Shown here: piece by piece, positions 34,661-46,486 of the stretch | How positions within the stretch are numbered: the stretch's first letter is position 1 | Layout of the letters: each line of letters opens with the position of its first letter | Origin: Bradysia coprophila | Taxonomy: Eukaryota; Arthropoda; Insecta; Diptera; Sciaridae | Assembly (NCBI RefSeq): GCF_014529535.1 | Contig: NW_023503409.1 | Span: forward strand, 6,386,390-6,450,389 | Length of the DNA stretch: 64,000 bases | Direction of reading: 5' to 3' | Made by a program: the position numbers and the translations under genes | Notes under the pieces: generated by a model | What the model saw: the letters and a program-made list of their open reading frames with translations, nothing else | Databases searched by the model: none | Told to the model about the DNA's origin: nothing

Positions 34661-36407
34661 TATACCAGCATACGTTTCGTGTTGTATACAACGTTTTATG
34701 CAATGAATAAAATCGAATAAATACCGAAGATAATCTTAGTTTGACCTCAGTAACACCTGGCTTTTATTACACTAGTGCGATAAAAACCCCTTGCAAATCC
34801 TTTATCTCTCTTTATCGATAAAATACGTTCATATGACATTGCACACAGGCGGCGTAAGTTACAAATATCATAACTGAATAGCATAAAAGAACATTTTGTA
34901 GTGCAGTGGGTAGATATTGCACCAAATGAACGGCCAGAATAAACTAATAAAACGTCAAATTGCTGCAAAACAAATTTGTCTGTTGATCTATTCACCAATG
35001 TACTTTAAAAACAATGTACTGACTTAAGCTAACAGACAAAATTTCCGTCTGTCAAATCAATAATTATTTGATTCAATATTATACTATTGCCGCATCTAGT
35101 ATATTGAGCACCCTGGAATTTCTAAGGTTTTTGGTTCGTTGTTTCTCGGTTGTCCTAAAATTCTTAAGACAGTTAGAAATCAAACCACTAGCATCTCCAT
35201 TAGAATTTTCTACCATTAGCTAACGTTTTATCATCAGATACGTTGAAACAATATCCAAAGATTGGGATTCTTTCAATTTTTAAAAAGATTTTAAAACCCT
35301 CAACACTCGTAACGGGTCAGGTATCCCTTCATCTGAACCTGAATTTCGGGTCAACCTGAAATCATTAGAATCCGAACTGACTTCATCTCAATTTACCTGA
35401 AATCTGAAGATCGATAAAAGTTCAGGTAAATCAGGTAAGATTTCAGGTCTCATACTGATCTTCAGATTTCAGGTAAATTGAGGTCAGGTAAAAGTTTTCA
35501 ATTAAGGTTCAGTTCTTATCAGATTCAGATAATCTGGGATTCAGGTTTCGGGCAGACTAGACCTATTTTGACCCTAATTCATCAGTAATAAAATCAATTA
35601 GTAGCTTTTTAGCAAAAAAAAAAAAGAATAGTATGTTACATCCCAAGGATCCACTTCGCGTCGCTCCATCCCTGGACGTTTTCACCACCTGGGTCTAAAA
35701 CACACCTTTTTGATCCGTGGTTTGTATACTATTTTTCTTCCTGGAGTACCAAAGTCACATTCCGAACAAAACATAACAACAAAACTGAACAACATACCGG
35801 TGCAAAAGCATTCCATATTAATGCCGAAAGTAATCCGTATGAATGCCTAAAGAAGTCCGTTCCGTGTGCATGTATTCTCACAAATGTCGACAAATAAGCA
35901 ATCTGTAGGAATGCCGAAAGACATCCGAATGAATGCCGAAAGCAGTCCGTATGAATGCTGAAAGCAATCCTTATGAATGCATTGTCACAAAACACTAAAA
36001 ACATTACATTCGCGTACATACAACAACTTGACACATTTGGGAAAGAATAACGATAGGATCGAAAATGACATAAGCGGGAATGAAAATTGAGAGAAAATAG
36101 TAGGGGAGAATGTTGCTCTTTCGGTACTAAATTTGGTGAGTGAATGTGACGGTTTTGGTACTACAGGGAGAAAAAGTCAATTTATACCTTGAAAATTCTC
36201 TAAAATTCGTAAAAAAGGTTTTGAATGAATTTTAGAATATTTTAATTCTTGAAAGTAGGCCCTGTTCACCTTCCTTCTTACTTTGGAATGCCTTTCTTTC
36301 ATGATATATTTTTCCGTTTTTTTACAATATTTTCTATCCTGTCTGTTATAGATAATGACGACAAAAATGTTGATAATCTAATGTTAAATATGAAATTCAA
36401 GTACAAG
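34661..36407. other. Intergenic DNA with several short repeats
   Basis: At 35384-35488, CTCAATTTACCTGAAATCTG pairs with CAGATTTCAGGTAAATTGAG in a hairpin within an ACCTGA/TCAGGT-rich tract (35300-35570). A small GC-rich hairpin lies at 35643-35675. A 22-bp tandem array follows at about 35818-35968. No gene is supported. Confidence 0.5.
35818..35968 (+). repeat. Interrupted 22-bp tandem repeat
   Basis: Units of the type AATGCCGAAAGCAGTCCGTA plus TG recur about five times: two at the left (about 35819-35860) and three in direct tandem near 35900-35968, separated by about 40 bp of unrelated sequence. The period of 22 bp is not a multiple of three, so the minus-strand frame 35729-36034 crossing it is not a repeat protein. 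Confidence 0.65.
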
Positions 36408-36415
36408 ATTTGAAA

Positions 36416-36531
36416 TAGCGTGGGTCAAAAAATCTATTCACTGTTCATCATAGAATTTAATTATCAATAATTGTTATGATGAATAGATTTTTTGAAGGGG
36501 AGCAGTGGCATTTTAAAATTGACCCACGCTA
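36416..36531. mobile_element. hAT-like MITE with perfect 8-bp TSD
   Basis: The element runs from TAGCGTGGGTCAAAAAATC to TTGACCCACGCTA. The 8-mer ATTTGAAA is repeated exactly at 36408-36415 and 36532-36539. The inner pair AATCTATTCA / TGAATAGATT extends the hairpin. It is 116 bp and non-coding. The TAGCG terminus fits the YARNG pattern of hAT ends. Confidence 0.75.
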
Positions 36532-36686
36532 ATTTGAAATCAACCGATTAAAAATACTTTGATCGAAGGACATCTGTTACTTGTGACGCAACTTGTAAAA
36601 TTTTGTTTCTCAAATTTTTTGGGACAAATTTTTGTTGTTAAGAAAATTGATCTCCCGGAAACGGAACCTTAAAAACAGTCAAAAGT

Positions 36687-37570
36687 CGAGGGGTAACTCA
36701 CTTCTAGATTAAATGGTATTAAATGGATTTAATGGATTAAATGGATTAAATGGATTTAATGGATTAAATGGAATAAAAATTGGATTAAATGGATTAAATA
36801 GGAAAAAAGTTCATTTTACCAAATACTGTAAAAGTCTTAAAAATTGTTGATTTTGATCGAACCACGTACTACAACTCATACTACAATGTTAAAAAGCGAA
36901 AAAATCCACTTTTAGGAGTTTTTGGTGTAAAGTGGATTAAATGGATTAAATGGATTAAATAAATTTAATACCTTTTTTAACAAAAAAAAATTTCCTATAC
37001 CTCACGAGTACTTAAACGAGCTGGGGATCGTGCAAATCTATTTTTCGCAATTACTTTACAAATTTTTCAGGTGGGTAGCCTAATTATTTCGGTAAAACTA
37101 AATTTTTTTTTTGGATTAAATGGATTAAATGGATTTAATGGATTAAATGGATTAAATCAAAAAAAAAAAATTTTAGTTTTACCGAAATAATTAGGCTACC
37201 CACCTGAAAAATTTGTTAAGTAATTGCGAAAAATAGATTTGCACGATCCCCAGCTCGTTTAAGTACTCGTGAGGTATAGGAAAAAAATTTTTGTGAAAAA
37301 TGGTATTAAATTTATTTAATCCATTTAATCCACTTTACACCAAAAACTCCTAAAAGTGGATTTTTTCGCTTTTTAACATTGTAGTATGAGTTGTAGTACG
37401 TGGTTCGATCAAAATCAACAATTTTTAAGACTTTTACAGTATTTGGTAAAATGAACTTTTTTCCTATTTAATCCATTTAATCCAATTTTTATTCCATTTA
37501 ATCCATTAAATCCATTTAATCCATTTAATCCATTTAATCTAGAAGTGAGTTACCCCTCGGTCACCCCTCG
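36687..37570. mobile_element. 884-bp foldback element with 8-bp TSD and ATTAAATGG arrays
   Basis: A near-perfect giant palindrome. The left arm starts CGAGGGGTAACTCACTTCTA and the right arm ends TAGAAGTGAGTTACCCCTCG followed by an extra GTCACCCCTCG. The arms are about 400 bp each and meet at a GGATTAAAT array near 37113-37156. The 8-mer TCAAAAGT flanks both sides (36679-36686 and 37571-37578), indicating transposition and a hAT-type duplication. GGATTAAAT arrays occur in both arms and at the centre. No open frame of note. The right terminus appears to carry a duplicated tip. Confidence 0.8.
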
Positions 37571-37578
37571 TCAAAAGT

Positions 37579-39584
37579 CCTCAAAATCCCACAATTTTGC
37601 GGTTGGTGGTGAAAACTTTTAATTTAATCATAATATTCGTGACCTCTCTCCAAAGTTTACAGTCTTAATTATATTGACCGAGACCAAGCTGCGGAGTTAA
37701 CATTTCCTTTGGATGTTCCAATATTTAACTGAATTTCTTCAGCTTCCATCATACCACTCAATAACATTATAATGGCCAGTCCATTGTCTCCTCTAATGGA
37801 CCAAAAATATACGGCAATGCGATGGAATATTTAATTACACATCCAGGCATATTAAAACTAATTATGTGAAAAATATCACAATTATTCATGTTGCATTGCT
37901 GATATAACACAGAGACAATATAGACACGTATCTATGTACATCGACCGACATAGGTTGTATACATTGTAATATGAAAGCGCTCCGTTCTATGGAGCTAAAT
38001 TTGAATAAAACAAGAACTTTACGTTATTAATTTCTATCTTCTGGCTATACATTAGAATATTTTTTTTACACCGGAGACATATCCATCCATTCAACGGGAG
38101 CAACATGATAAAAATGAAAGAATTACGGAAACAATGATTCTGAAAATTACCGTCATTGTTTGTGTGAGCAAAGATGATTTTTTATGATTTTTCTTCCTTT
38201 TTCTTGTTTATCTTTCCTTTTGTTTGGGGGGCGAAAAAATAACTTTATACCGACACACACATTTTTTTCTCATTTCTTTACACGTCCCTCGGGGATGTTG
38301 CAACGACCCACCCGACTCAAAATATTTTACAACCGATAAGAATACAAAATTGTCCGCTTAGACCAATTTTATTAAAGGTTAACGGGCATCACACAACACA
38401 CGAGAGTAATTTTTTTTTTGTTTATTTGTAAACGGTTGGGCGCTAAAACATTTTTTTTATTGAGGCTTAACGAAATAATGGAAAATTATCAAGATAATTT
38501 TCTGTTTTGCTACAGCATGTTGATGTCGATGATGTTCGCTCATAGGCACTAGGTATACACATTTTGACGACTAGATTAATCGGACTTATTATGGGGTAGG
38601 TTTTTTTATGCTTTGCTAAAAAGTTTCTTTAGAAACGACTAACCTATCTACGGATAGATCAACTCATAAAAAGTAAATGGAAAACTTTGCCTGTTGAGCT
38701 TGTTCTTTAATGATGGTGCGAACAAATTTAAGTTTAGTTGATGTTCTGTGAGGATAAATGGAGTTTTTGTACATTATTTTTATTAAGGTTTGTTGTGCAC
38801 GGGAAATGTATACATTGATTGCATGGTTTTGCGAGTTGCTTTTTTTGGACCATTGAAACATTAAAGACTGTTTCCGGGTTTTGTAATAATGATGGGCTAT
38901 GGATAGCATGTAATTTGTTCGTATTGGTCTCGTTTCATTTGAAAAGAGTTAACATTACCGGCAAATATTTCCTGAAAATCCGCAAAATATATGTCTCCAT
39001 CCATAATTCAGTTGTTCGCAAAAGCACATATAGCATCAATCGTCTATATAATCATTCGTCATACAATGTGAGGACATAACTGAAATATTTGAATTCTTTC
39101 CGTTTCCGTCTCGTCTATAAAATAGAAAGGATATGGATCGTGCTCTCTATTTGAAAATATTATTTATTATTGAAAGTCATTTCCAGTGGGTATTGCTCAG
39201 CTTAGTGCTTAATATTACATTTGATTGCGAAAAATTGCAATAAAAAATTCGATATGAACGTGTGTTTTCATGACTAATATTGTATAATACGAATGAGAGA
39301 ATATCAAGAGGAGTTATGATTTCTTATTGTGCTGAAATGGTTATGGCTACGTATTATATATGTATATCACACATAGAAACGTGCTGGTTCTTATGAATTT
39401 ATGGCTTACATGGAATAGTAATTTAACTGAAATGGGGCAGCTGAAGAAAATTACTAAAGCTCACGATTCTAAATTGTGTGATGTTTTACAGTTAGCAAAT
39501 ACCACCATATGAATAAAGAGATTTGAAATTAAGTTAAGAATATTAGCTTTTGAATATATGATTTCCTTTTTGGATTAGGTATCA
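37579..39584. other. Intergenic DNA without recognised genes
   Basis: Short frames (38664-38909 minus, 38819-39079 plus) overlap on opposite strands and have no family signature. No palindrome of note. Confidence 0.5.
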
Positions 39585-40939
39585 CGTACAGTCGAAGAAA
39601 TTTAGTTTTCGGGTTTTCCAAAGGTATTAATCTTATTTAACCCACACTTTATCCCACAACAATGGAATCCACAAATTTAAATTTAGTTAACTCAGCGGTC
39701 GCAATGACGGCGCTGCAGTCACGATTTCAAAATGTGATATAGGGTGGATAAACTAAATTTTGGTTTTGGTTGCATTTTCTCTTGGTTTTTAATTATTACA
39801 TCAGGCTTCTAAATTAAGAGTACCTTTATGCAATATAAACCGTTTGAGTTTGAAAAAAGATGTTTTGTATCAGTGAACGATATAGGAAAGCGTTCAGTAC
39901 GTCTCAACATACAAAAGAACGTAAAATATAATTGTACATTTAGCCACCCTACGTCCGTCATCGCTTCTATTGTCTTCAAAAACATATTGTGTGCTTGTCA
40001 TGATATGTATCAGACGTTTGTTTATTTATGTGTCTCATCTAAAATGCTGGCCAGCAAAATTTTGATCATTAAATTCAACGGCAAAATTGATCTAAATGTT
40101 AAAATAATTGTGAATAATAGTGAAGTTAATGTGGTTTCGTTTTCTCTTCATAAAGGAATTTGCATCAGTTCGATGTAAAGTGCGGAGCACCATTAGAAAA
40201 AAAAACTTGTCGCTGAAGAATGATCAAAAAGTTGCTGGACGCAGTAGCTACAATTAATGCTTTGCAGGATATAGAATAAAAATTAGAGAAACACCAAGAG
40301 CCATCCATTTGAAATCTTCACAATCATCATTTCAACTAAAGGCTTTTTTTTAAACGAAACGCAGATTCGGAACATTCTTTTTCGCCAAATTACAATTTGG
40401 CATAGGAAATAAATTCAACTCTTTGTATAAGTGAAGCTCATGATTGAGCTCAATCATGAAAACAGAATCTGGTCAGGAATAAGATAAGAATATGAATATA
40501 TGACGAACTTCAAAGTTCCTGATTTATAATCCTGAGATGCCTGCTCATGCAATTATGCGATTTACGATTTCCAAAGAATTTTAATATCAACTTTTAGACA
40601 AAATAACAATTTCCAAGTCTGTTTTCTATTTGATTTATTTGATGTATTTCCGACCTCGTTCTAGGGTAATAAAATTTTCTGTGGATTATTTGTAACTTCA
40701 TGAAAATATTAAGATGGAAAACCTCAGAAACATTCACATAAAAATTATGCTTTCCTAACTAATGTTGAAATAGCCTTTTTGCACTCATTAGGAACTTAGG
40801 AAAATAACTACTGGGCAGTCGAGACGGTTTACTTGTAGTCCGAAATTATATTTTGGCTTCGTAGAACACAGATAAACACATGAGAGAAGAATTATATGAT
40901 ATGCAGTACATACTGTCCCGTACAATCTTTTTCTAAATA

Positions 40940-41640
40940 AAAGTTATAGTCAAATCGACAATATTGTATTATTTGGCGATTTGTCATATTTTGGAGTTTC
41001 TTCACACTTTGGCGATTTTTCTTGACAATTCATCATATTTAGTTGATTTGTTAAATCATCAAGAAAAGTCTCAGAAGTGTGAAGAAACGCCATAAAGACA
41101 AATTTTCAATTCTCTATGATCCTTGGAGTTTCTTTACTCTTTGGCGATATTTCTTGGTTTTTCTTCACATTATGGCGATTTTTCTTGTTGATTTAACAAA
41201 TCAACCATAATGATGAATTGCCAAGAAAAATCGATAGAGTGTGAAGAGAAGAAGAGAAAAATCGCCAGAGTGTGAGGAAACGCCAAAGTGTAAAAATACG
41301 TTTTTGAAATGTCTCTACATTATCTTTCGTAAAATGATAGTGTCCTCGGGATCTTTCGTTAAAGTATGAATTCCCTAGGATCGAACAAGATGCCGTTACC
41401 TGACGTTAAATAAGAGTTTCCTTAGGATCGAACCAGGCAGCATTTCGTAACTTTTATAAAAGGATAGATTCACTAGCTTCGAACAAATAACGCCTTTTAG
41501 ATAAATTTCGTAAAAGGATAAATTTCCAAGGATTTGTTTAATCACCACGAAGAATCGCCAAAGTGTGAAGAAACGCAACAAAGACAAATTTATCATTCTT
41601 TGTTTTTGCCGGCGTTTCTTCATCCCTTGCCAATTTTTTA
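40940..41640. repeat. Short reiterated hairpins in the foldback spacer
   Basis: Words such as TTTGGCGATTTTTCTTG, AGAAACGCCAAAGTG and GTGTGAAGAAACGCC recur in both orientations, giving nested hairpins. From about 41340 to 41530 a degenerate unit with TTCCCTAGGATCGAACAAG repeats about four times with CGTAAAAGGATAAATT. Not coding. Confidence 0.55.
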
Positions 41641-42357
41641 TTTTTGGCGATTCTTCATGGGAATCATGATTAATGACGGCTACGAGCTTTAGCGAAAACG
41701 AATGAGATGTTCCGATCCGAATCTGCGAGCGAACTTCCGTTTCGTTAAAAAAAACCTTTAGTTGAAATGATGATGATGAAGATTTCAAATGGATGGCTCT
41801 TGGTGTTTCTCTAATTTTTATTCTATATCCTGCAAAGCATTAGTTGAAGCTATTGCGTCCAGCAACTTTTTGATCATTCTTCAGCGACAAGTTTTTTTTC
41901 TAATGGTGCTCCGCACTTTACATCGAACTGATGCAAATTCCTTTATGAAGAGAAAACAAAACCACATTAACTTCACTATTATTCACAATTATTTTAACAT
42001 TTAGATCAATTTGGCCGTTGAGTTTAATGATCAAAATTTTGCTGGCCAGCATTTTAGATGAGACACATAAATAAACAAACGTCTGATACATATCATGACA
42101 AGCACACAATATGTTTTTGAAGACAATAGAAGCGATGACGGACGTACGGTGGCATAAAGGTACTCTTAATTTAGAAGCCTAATATAATAATTAAAAACCA
42201 AGAGAAAATGTAGCTAAAACCAAAATTTAATTAGCCACCCTATATCACATTTTGAAATCGTGACTGCAGCGCCGCCATTGTGACCGTTGTGTTAACTAAA
42301 TTTAAATTTGTGGATTCCATTGTTGTGGGATAAAGTGTGGGTTAAATAAGATTAATA

Positions 42358-43328
42358 GAGAACGTTAGCTAAACGGCCGCTAACGCTAATTTCCAACGCT
42401 AAATCCCCCGCTAACGCTAAAATCAACGGTAATGCCCTGTCAATAAATGGCACCATTGTGAATGTATACACAAGGACGACGAAATTTTCGATTTATTTTT
42501 CATTTATTATTTTAAAAGGTCATCCGGATCAATATTTTATTACTGCAATCCGTAGATCTAATTTGCAGGAAGGTAGCGACACTGTGCTGGAAAAAATCTA
42601 TTCACATTACAATGCGCTGTTTGACGACAAACATCCTCCACTACACAACAAACACGTGGTTAACCTGCAATGAAACACCTGAAATTAATTTTGTGATTAC
42701 TACTCCCACAATGCGATCGGATTAACATTTTGTCAATGGAATTAGTAGATCTGACTTGTAGGAAGCCAGCGGAAATAAGCTGGAAACGTTTTTTATTCTC
42801 TTTTTAATGTTACAGATAGTATCCTCCACACGACGAACATGCAGTTGGAAAATGTGATTCGTAAAACGTTTTATTGCAATCAAAAGTGAATAAAACGTTT
42901 CCAGCTTAATTCCGCTGGCGTCCTACAAGTCAGATCTAATAATTCCATTGATAAAGTGTGAATCCGATCACATTGTGGGAGCAATAATCACAAAATTAAT
43001 TTCAGGTGTTTCAATTGCAGGTTAACCACGTGTTTGTTGTGTAGTGGAGGATGTTTGTCGTCGAACAGCGCATTGTAATGTGAATAGATTTTTTCCAGCA
43101 CAGTGTCGCTACCTTCCTGCAAATTAGATCTACGGATTGCAGTAATAAAATATTGATCCGGATGACCTTTTAAAATAATAAATGAAAAATAAATCGAAAA
43201 TTTCGTCGTCCATGTGTATGCATTCACAATGGTGCCATTGATTGACAGGGCGTTACCGTTGATTTTAGCGTTAGCGGGGGATTTAGCGTTGGAAATTAGC
43301 GTTAGCGGCCGTTTAGCTAACGTTCTCC
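42358..43328. mobile_element. Nested 971-bp foldback element, GAGAACGTTAGC family
   Basis: Ends are GAGAACGTTAGCTAAACGGC and GCCGTTTAGCTAACGTTCTC plus C. Long arms of about 430 bp surround a centre near 42845, followed inward by GCTAACGCTAA-type iterations. It sits in the right end of the 39589-43368 element: AATA occurs at 42354-42357 and 43329-43332, and joining the flanks restores the outer arm (GATTAATACCTTTGG) that is present uninterrupted in the left arm. The 3-4 bp duplication leaves the superfamily open. Confidence 0.75.
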
Positions 43329-43399
43329 AATACCTTTGGAAAACCCGAAATCTAAATTTCCTCGACTGTACGAATCAAATTTTCTATAAAAAGTTTACG

Positions 43400-45600
43400 A
43401 TAAATTTTATCAAATTCTTTGACTTATTCCTTAATTTTAAATTTCATTAAAAGTACGTAACCTCTTCTTAATTTTAAGGAATTCCAGACCAATTTTCAAA
43501 AATTTGGTTTCAGTCAACGTACTGCTCCTAGCATGAACATAAGAAATATTTGGAGGCTAATGTTGTCACACTGCGTTTTTTTTCGTAAAGATAGACAATT
43601 TCCAATCAAACTTTTCCAACTGAGGCCTTACTCTTCATTTTTTTTTTTTTCGATTGACAATCAAAGAAAAAATCAACAGAAAGGCAGTTGGAAAATTTCG
43701 ATTGGCAATCAAATAACAAATTGTGAAAAAGGCTTTGAATTGAAAGACGCCTCAGTAGGAAAATTTCGATTGGAAATCAAAAAAAAAGTCCTCAGTGGAA
43801 ACATTTAGATTCGAAATCGAAAAAATTAACAGAAAATTAACAGCAACAGTAGGAAAATTTCGATTGGAAATCTAAAAGAATTAACGAAATTTTGTAAATA
43901 AATTTTTCGGAATTTAAATCTTAAAAATTCCATAAAATTCTTTAATTTGAAACTTCAGCAATTTAGGAATTTTAAGAAATTTTGTAAGAATTTTATGGAA
44001 TTTTTAAGAATTGAATTCCTAATGCCAGGGACTTATTTTTAAAAGAGATTTGGTCATTTTATTTTTTGAAGTAATTTTGGATGGGTTTATGCGTGCCTAC
44101 ATCATACGCTAAAATGGATTTAAAAAGAAAATCATTTTGGTTGGGACTTCGAACACTTGCGTTTTCTGTTCAGTTTTTATACGTGGATTCAACAACTGAT
44201 CAATAAATACAATAGACTATCATCAAAATACAAATAAAATGTCATTACTACACAAAAATCACTGTGTGTAGTATTGCTTTGTGTTGGCGATTCCTACTGT
44301 GGGTGCGAGGCTTTGGATTTGTTTACTTTAAGGTTGTTTGAAATACCATTCACGTTAAAAAATGCCATCCACGTTATAAAAAATTCAGACACAATGAATG
44401 AACGAAACATTTTAAGTGATTTAACGAAACTTAACTTAAGTTTTTGTGAATCAGGTGATTAATTCAACTACAGCAAAGCGTTGAGGTTACCTCTGTGGAT
44501 GACATCGTTTTCTTTTCGGCTTGTAAGAAATCGTTTTTACATTACGACGATGAAAAACTGATAGTAGACGGTAACTTGACTAAGCGGTGTAAAAGCAAAT
44601 TACGAGAGCATTTGTTGTTTCCTAACTATTTCAACCATTTGTCCCACAAGTGTGTATGCAATAAACGCACTGCAAGCTTGACCGATAGTAGTAACAGCGT
44701 GGCCAAGTAGAGTACTATTTTGTATGAGAATATATTAAGATTGGCTCGCTTAGTATGGTGCAGTAAGGAACGTGTTATCGCATTATTCGTTCGTCAAGCG
44801 AACCCATGCTTCTACCTACGTAATGAATACATACTAAGCGAGCTTGCCATGTCAAATACTGACCAAGGTCTTCAATTTCTGCAAGGTGAAGTCCTTTTTC
44901 TCCTAGAAATCTTGAATTTGACAACGAACCCACTGAAAGACAGTGGCGGTTCACTTGTCAAACGCTAAAATACTAAAATTGGTATGATACACTGTCCAGT
45001 TTCCGTACTCTATTTTGAGTACCATTCATACTTGAAGTGCGTTGATGTAATTCACAATAAATAACAGCCAACCTCTGCTAACTTTGTGTTTCGGAATTGG
45101 GAAGAAACATTCAAATTCTCCCGCTTGAATAAATTGGTTACGTTCTCTTTTCCATTCCCAGTAAGTAATCGTATTGGACGGTATTTCTTATATAATAAAG
45201 TGAACGAATCATATTGGGGAAGTCATCTACGAGTGACAGTGAAATGCAAAATAGAAATATGTTTTAGTCGAACAGTTTTCAATAGTAAATATCCTTAAAA
45301 TACTGTGAATATTTAGTGTAATTTGTAATTAAGGTGAATAATGTTGCAATTGCAAATGCATTCGAATAATTTTCGTGTTGATATGTGTGTTGTGACGCTT
45401 TAAAAGCACTGTTTCACATCCTTGTTTGTCAACTTTGCAATCGATTTTTTGTATTACTCACTCTGTGAAACTTCAGTTCATTGAATAACACGTAAAAATG
45501 ATATTCGCTTTCTCCGTCTAAACTCGATAGTATTTGGCTTAGATAAAAATATACTTTTGTGCTCTGTTGTTTAACTTGCAAATGATAGAACATTTCGGTT
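43400..45600. other. Repeat-rich region upstream of the ClC gene
   Basis: At 43580-43880 the word GGAAAATTTCGATTGGAAAT recurs several times, with the inverse TTTCCAATCAAACTTTTCC before it, forming a degenerate tandem and inverted array. CAGGGACTTATTTTTAA near 44027 is an isolated hAT-MITE terminus. At 44690-45045 there are diverged pieces of the 7-bp-TSD family (CCAAGTAGAGTACTATTTTG; ACTTGAAGTGCGTTG). Plus-strand frames here have no motif. Confidence 0.45.
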
Positions 45601-45691
45601 TTTTAATTTTAGAAACTACTTTTGAAACTACTATCCTGCTTAATTTTGCTTATAAGTTCAATCAAAGAATTTTTTGTTAAATGCTTTTCAA

Positions 45692-45793
45692 ATGGAAAAA
45701 TTCCCATTAAAGGGTGCTCGGTCTGTGGTGACCCCAGCATCGTCAACATTTACCGCAAACAACAGTACATCATATCAATCGGTAACCAAAAAG
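45692..45793 (+). CDS. Candidate coding exon, possibly an alternative first exon of the ClC gene
   Basis: An ATG-initiated 34-codon frame, MEKFPLKGARSVVTPASS then TFTANNSTSYQSVTKK, ends exactly at a GTAGTT donor. It is more GC-rich than its surroundings, and its Ser/Thr/Asn-rich composition resembles the variable N-terminus encoded by the first ClC exon 700 bp downstream. It ends in phase 0, whereas the ClC exons at 47037, 49086 and 49320 need a phase-1 donor, so it cannot splice directly to any of these. Either another exon intervenes, or this belongs to something else, or it is chance. Confidence 0.3.
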
Positions 45794-46486
45794 GTAGTTT
45801 TGATTTAGTTTAATTTCATGCTAGTGGTTGATCCGTATTTAGTACGAATGTCGATTATTATAAGTGGTTTTTAAGTAGATATTCTGTTGACGTGTCATTA
45901 ATCAAATAGAGTGTTGTTATGACTAGATACAGACTCAAAAGTAAAACTTCCAATTCGATTTGCATACAGCGTTTCGTTCACTACACATTTTTGTCTTATC
46001 AATGAACCATTTAGGGCGTACATCGAATTACGTTTCCTATGCTCATCGTGCTTTTCTGTCCAAAAACCAACTTATTTTAGCAACAAAGCGCTTTTGCTTC
46101 AAAGAAAAGACCATTGGTGAATTTCAATGTCTTTATCGTTGTTATTACTCGTTGTGACCATTAATTGCAGATATGATCCGAACGATGAACCCAACCGGTC
46201 TCAAAAATGTTTTTTTTTCTTTCCCCAGTGAATTTTGATTTACATCCGGCGTAAAGTCAGAACCACTTGTTGATTGATAATGCGAAACAGTGTTAAAACG
46301 TACTCAGAACGAAATACCTTTTTTGCTTGTCCTCTCTTTGCTTGTTTTGCTTTTTGCTGTTTCCTTAACACTCGAGCAGTGCTTTATCTCCACATGTGGT
46401 AAAACACTCGGAAAATGGATTCTCTAATGAGAGCTTTTTCATGTTACTATACTAGTGTTTGTCACCTGTAGTTCTAGTTGTGTAAA

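Larger units (their letters stand above)
39589..43368. mobile_element. TA-flanked foldback element, interrupted by a second foldback
   Basis: Outer ends CAGTCGAAGAAATTTAG and CTAAATTTCCTCGACTG are flanked by TA (39587-39588 and 43369-43370), as in Tc1/mariner elements. Long inverted arms cover about 39589-40370 and 41690-42357, plus the tip at 43329-43368; the tip is split off by the foldback at 42358-43328. The left arm contains about 110 bp (39838-39947) absent from the right arm, so the arms have diverged by an indel. Frames in the two arms (39828-40178 plus, 41918-42109 minus) are mirror images of one repeat and show no transposase motif. The spacer at 40370-41690 is itself repetitive. 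Confidence 0.75.

Noticed and set aside
39828..42109. Matching open frames in both arms of the large foldback (HDMYQTFVYLCVSSKMLASK)
   Set aside because: They match only because the arms are inverted copies. No transposase or other domain, and the frame does not span the element.
42458..43227. Matching frames in the nested foldback (GHPDQYFITAIRRSNLQEGS)
   Set aside because: Again an inverted-repeat echo; no start or stop context and no recognised domain.
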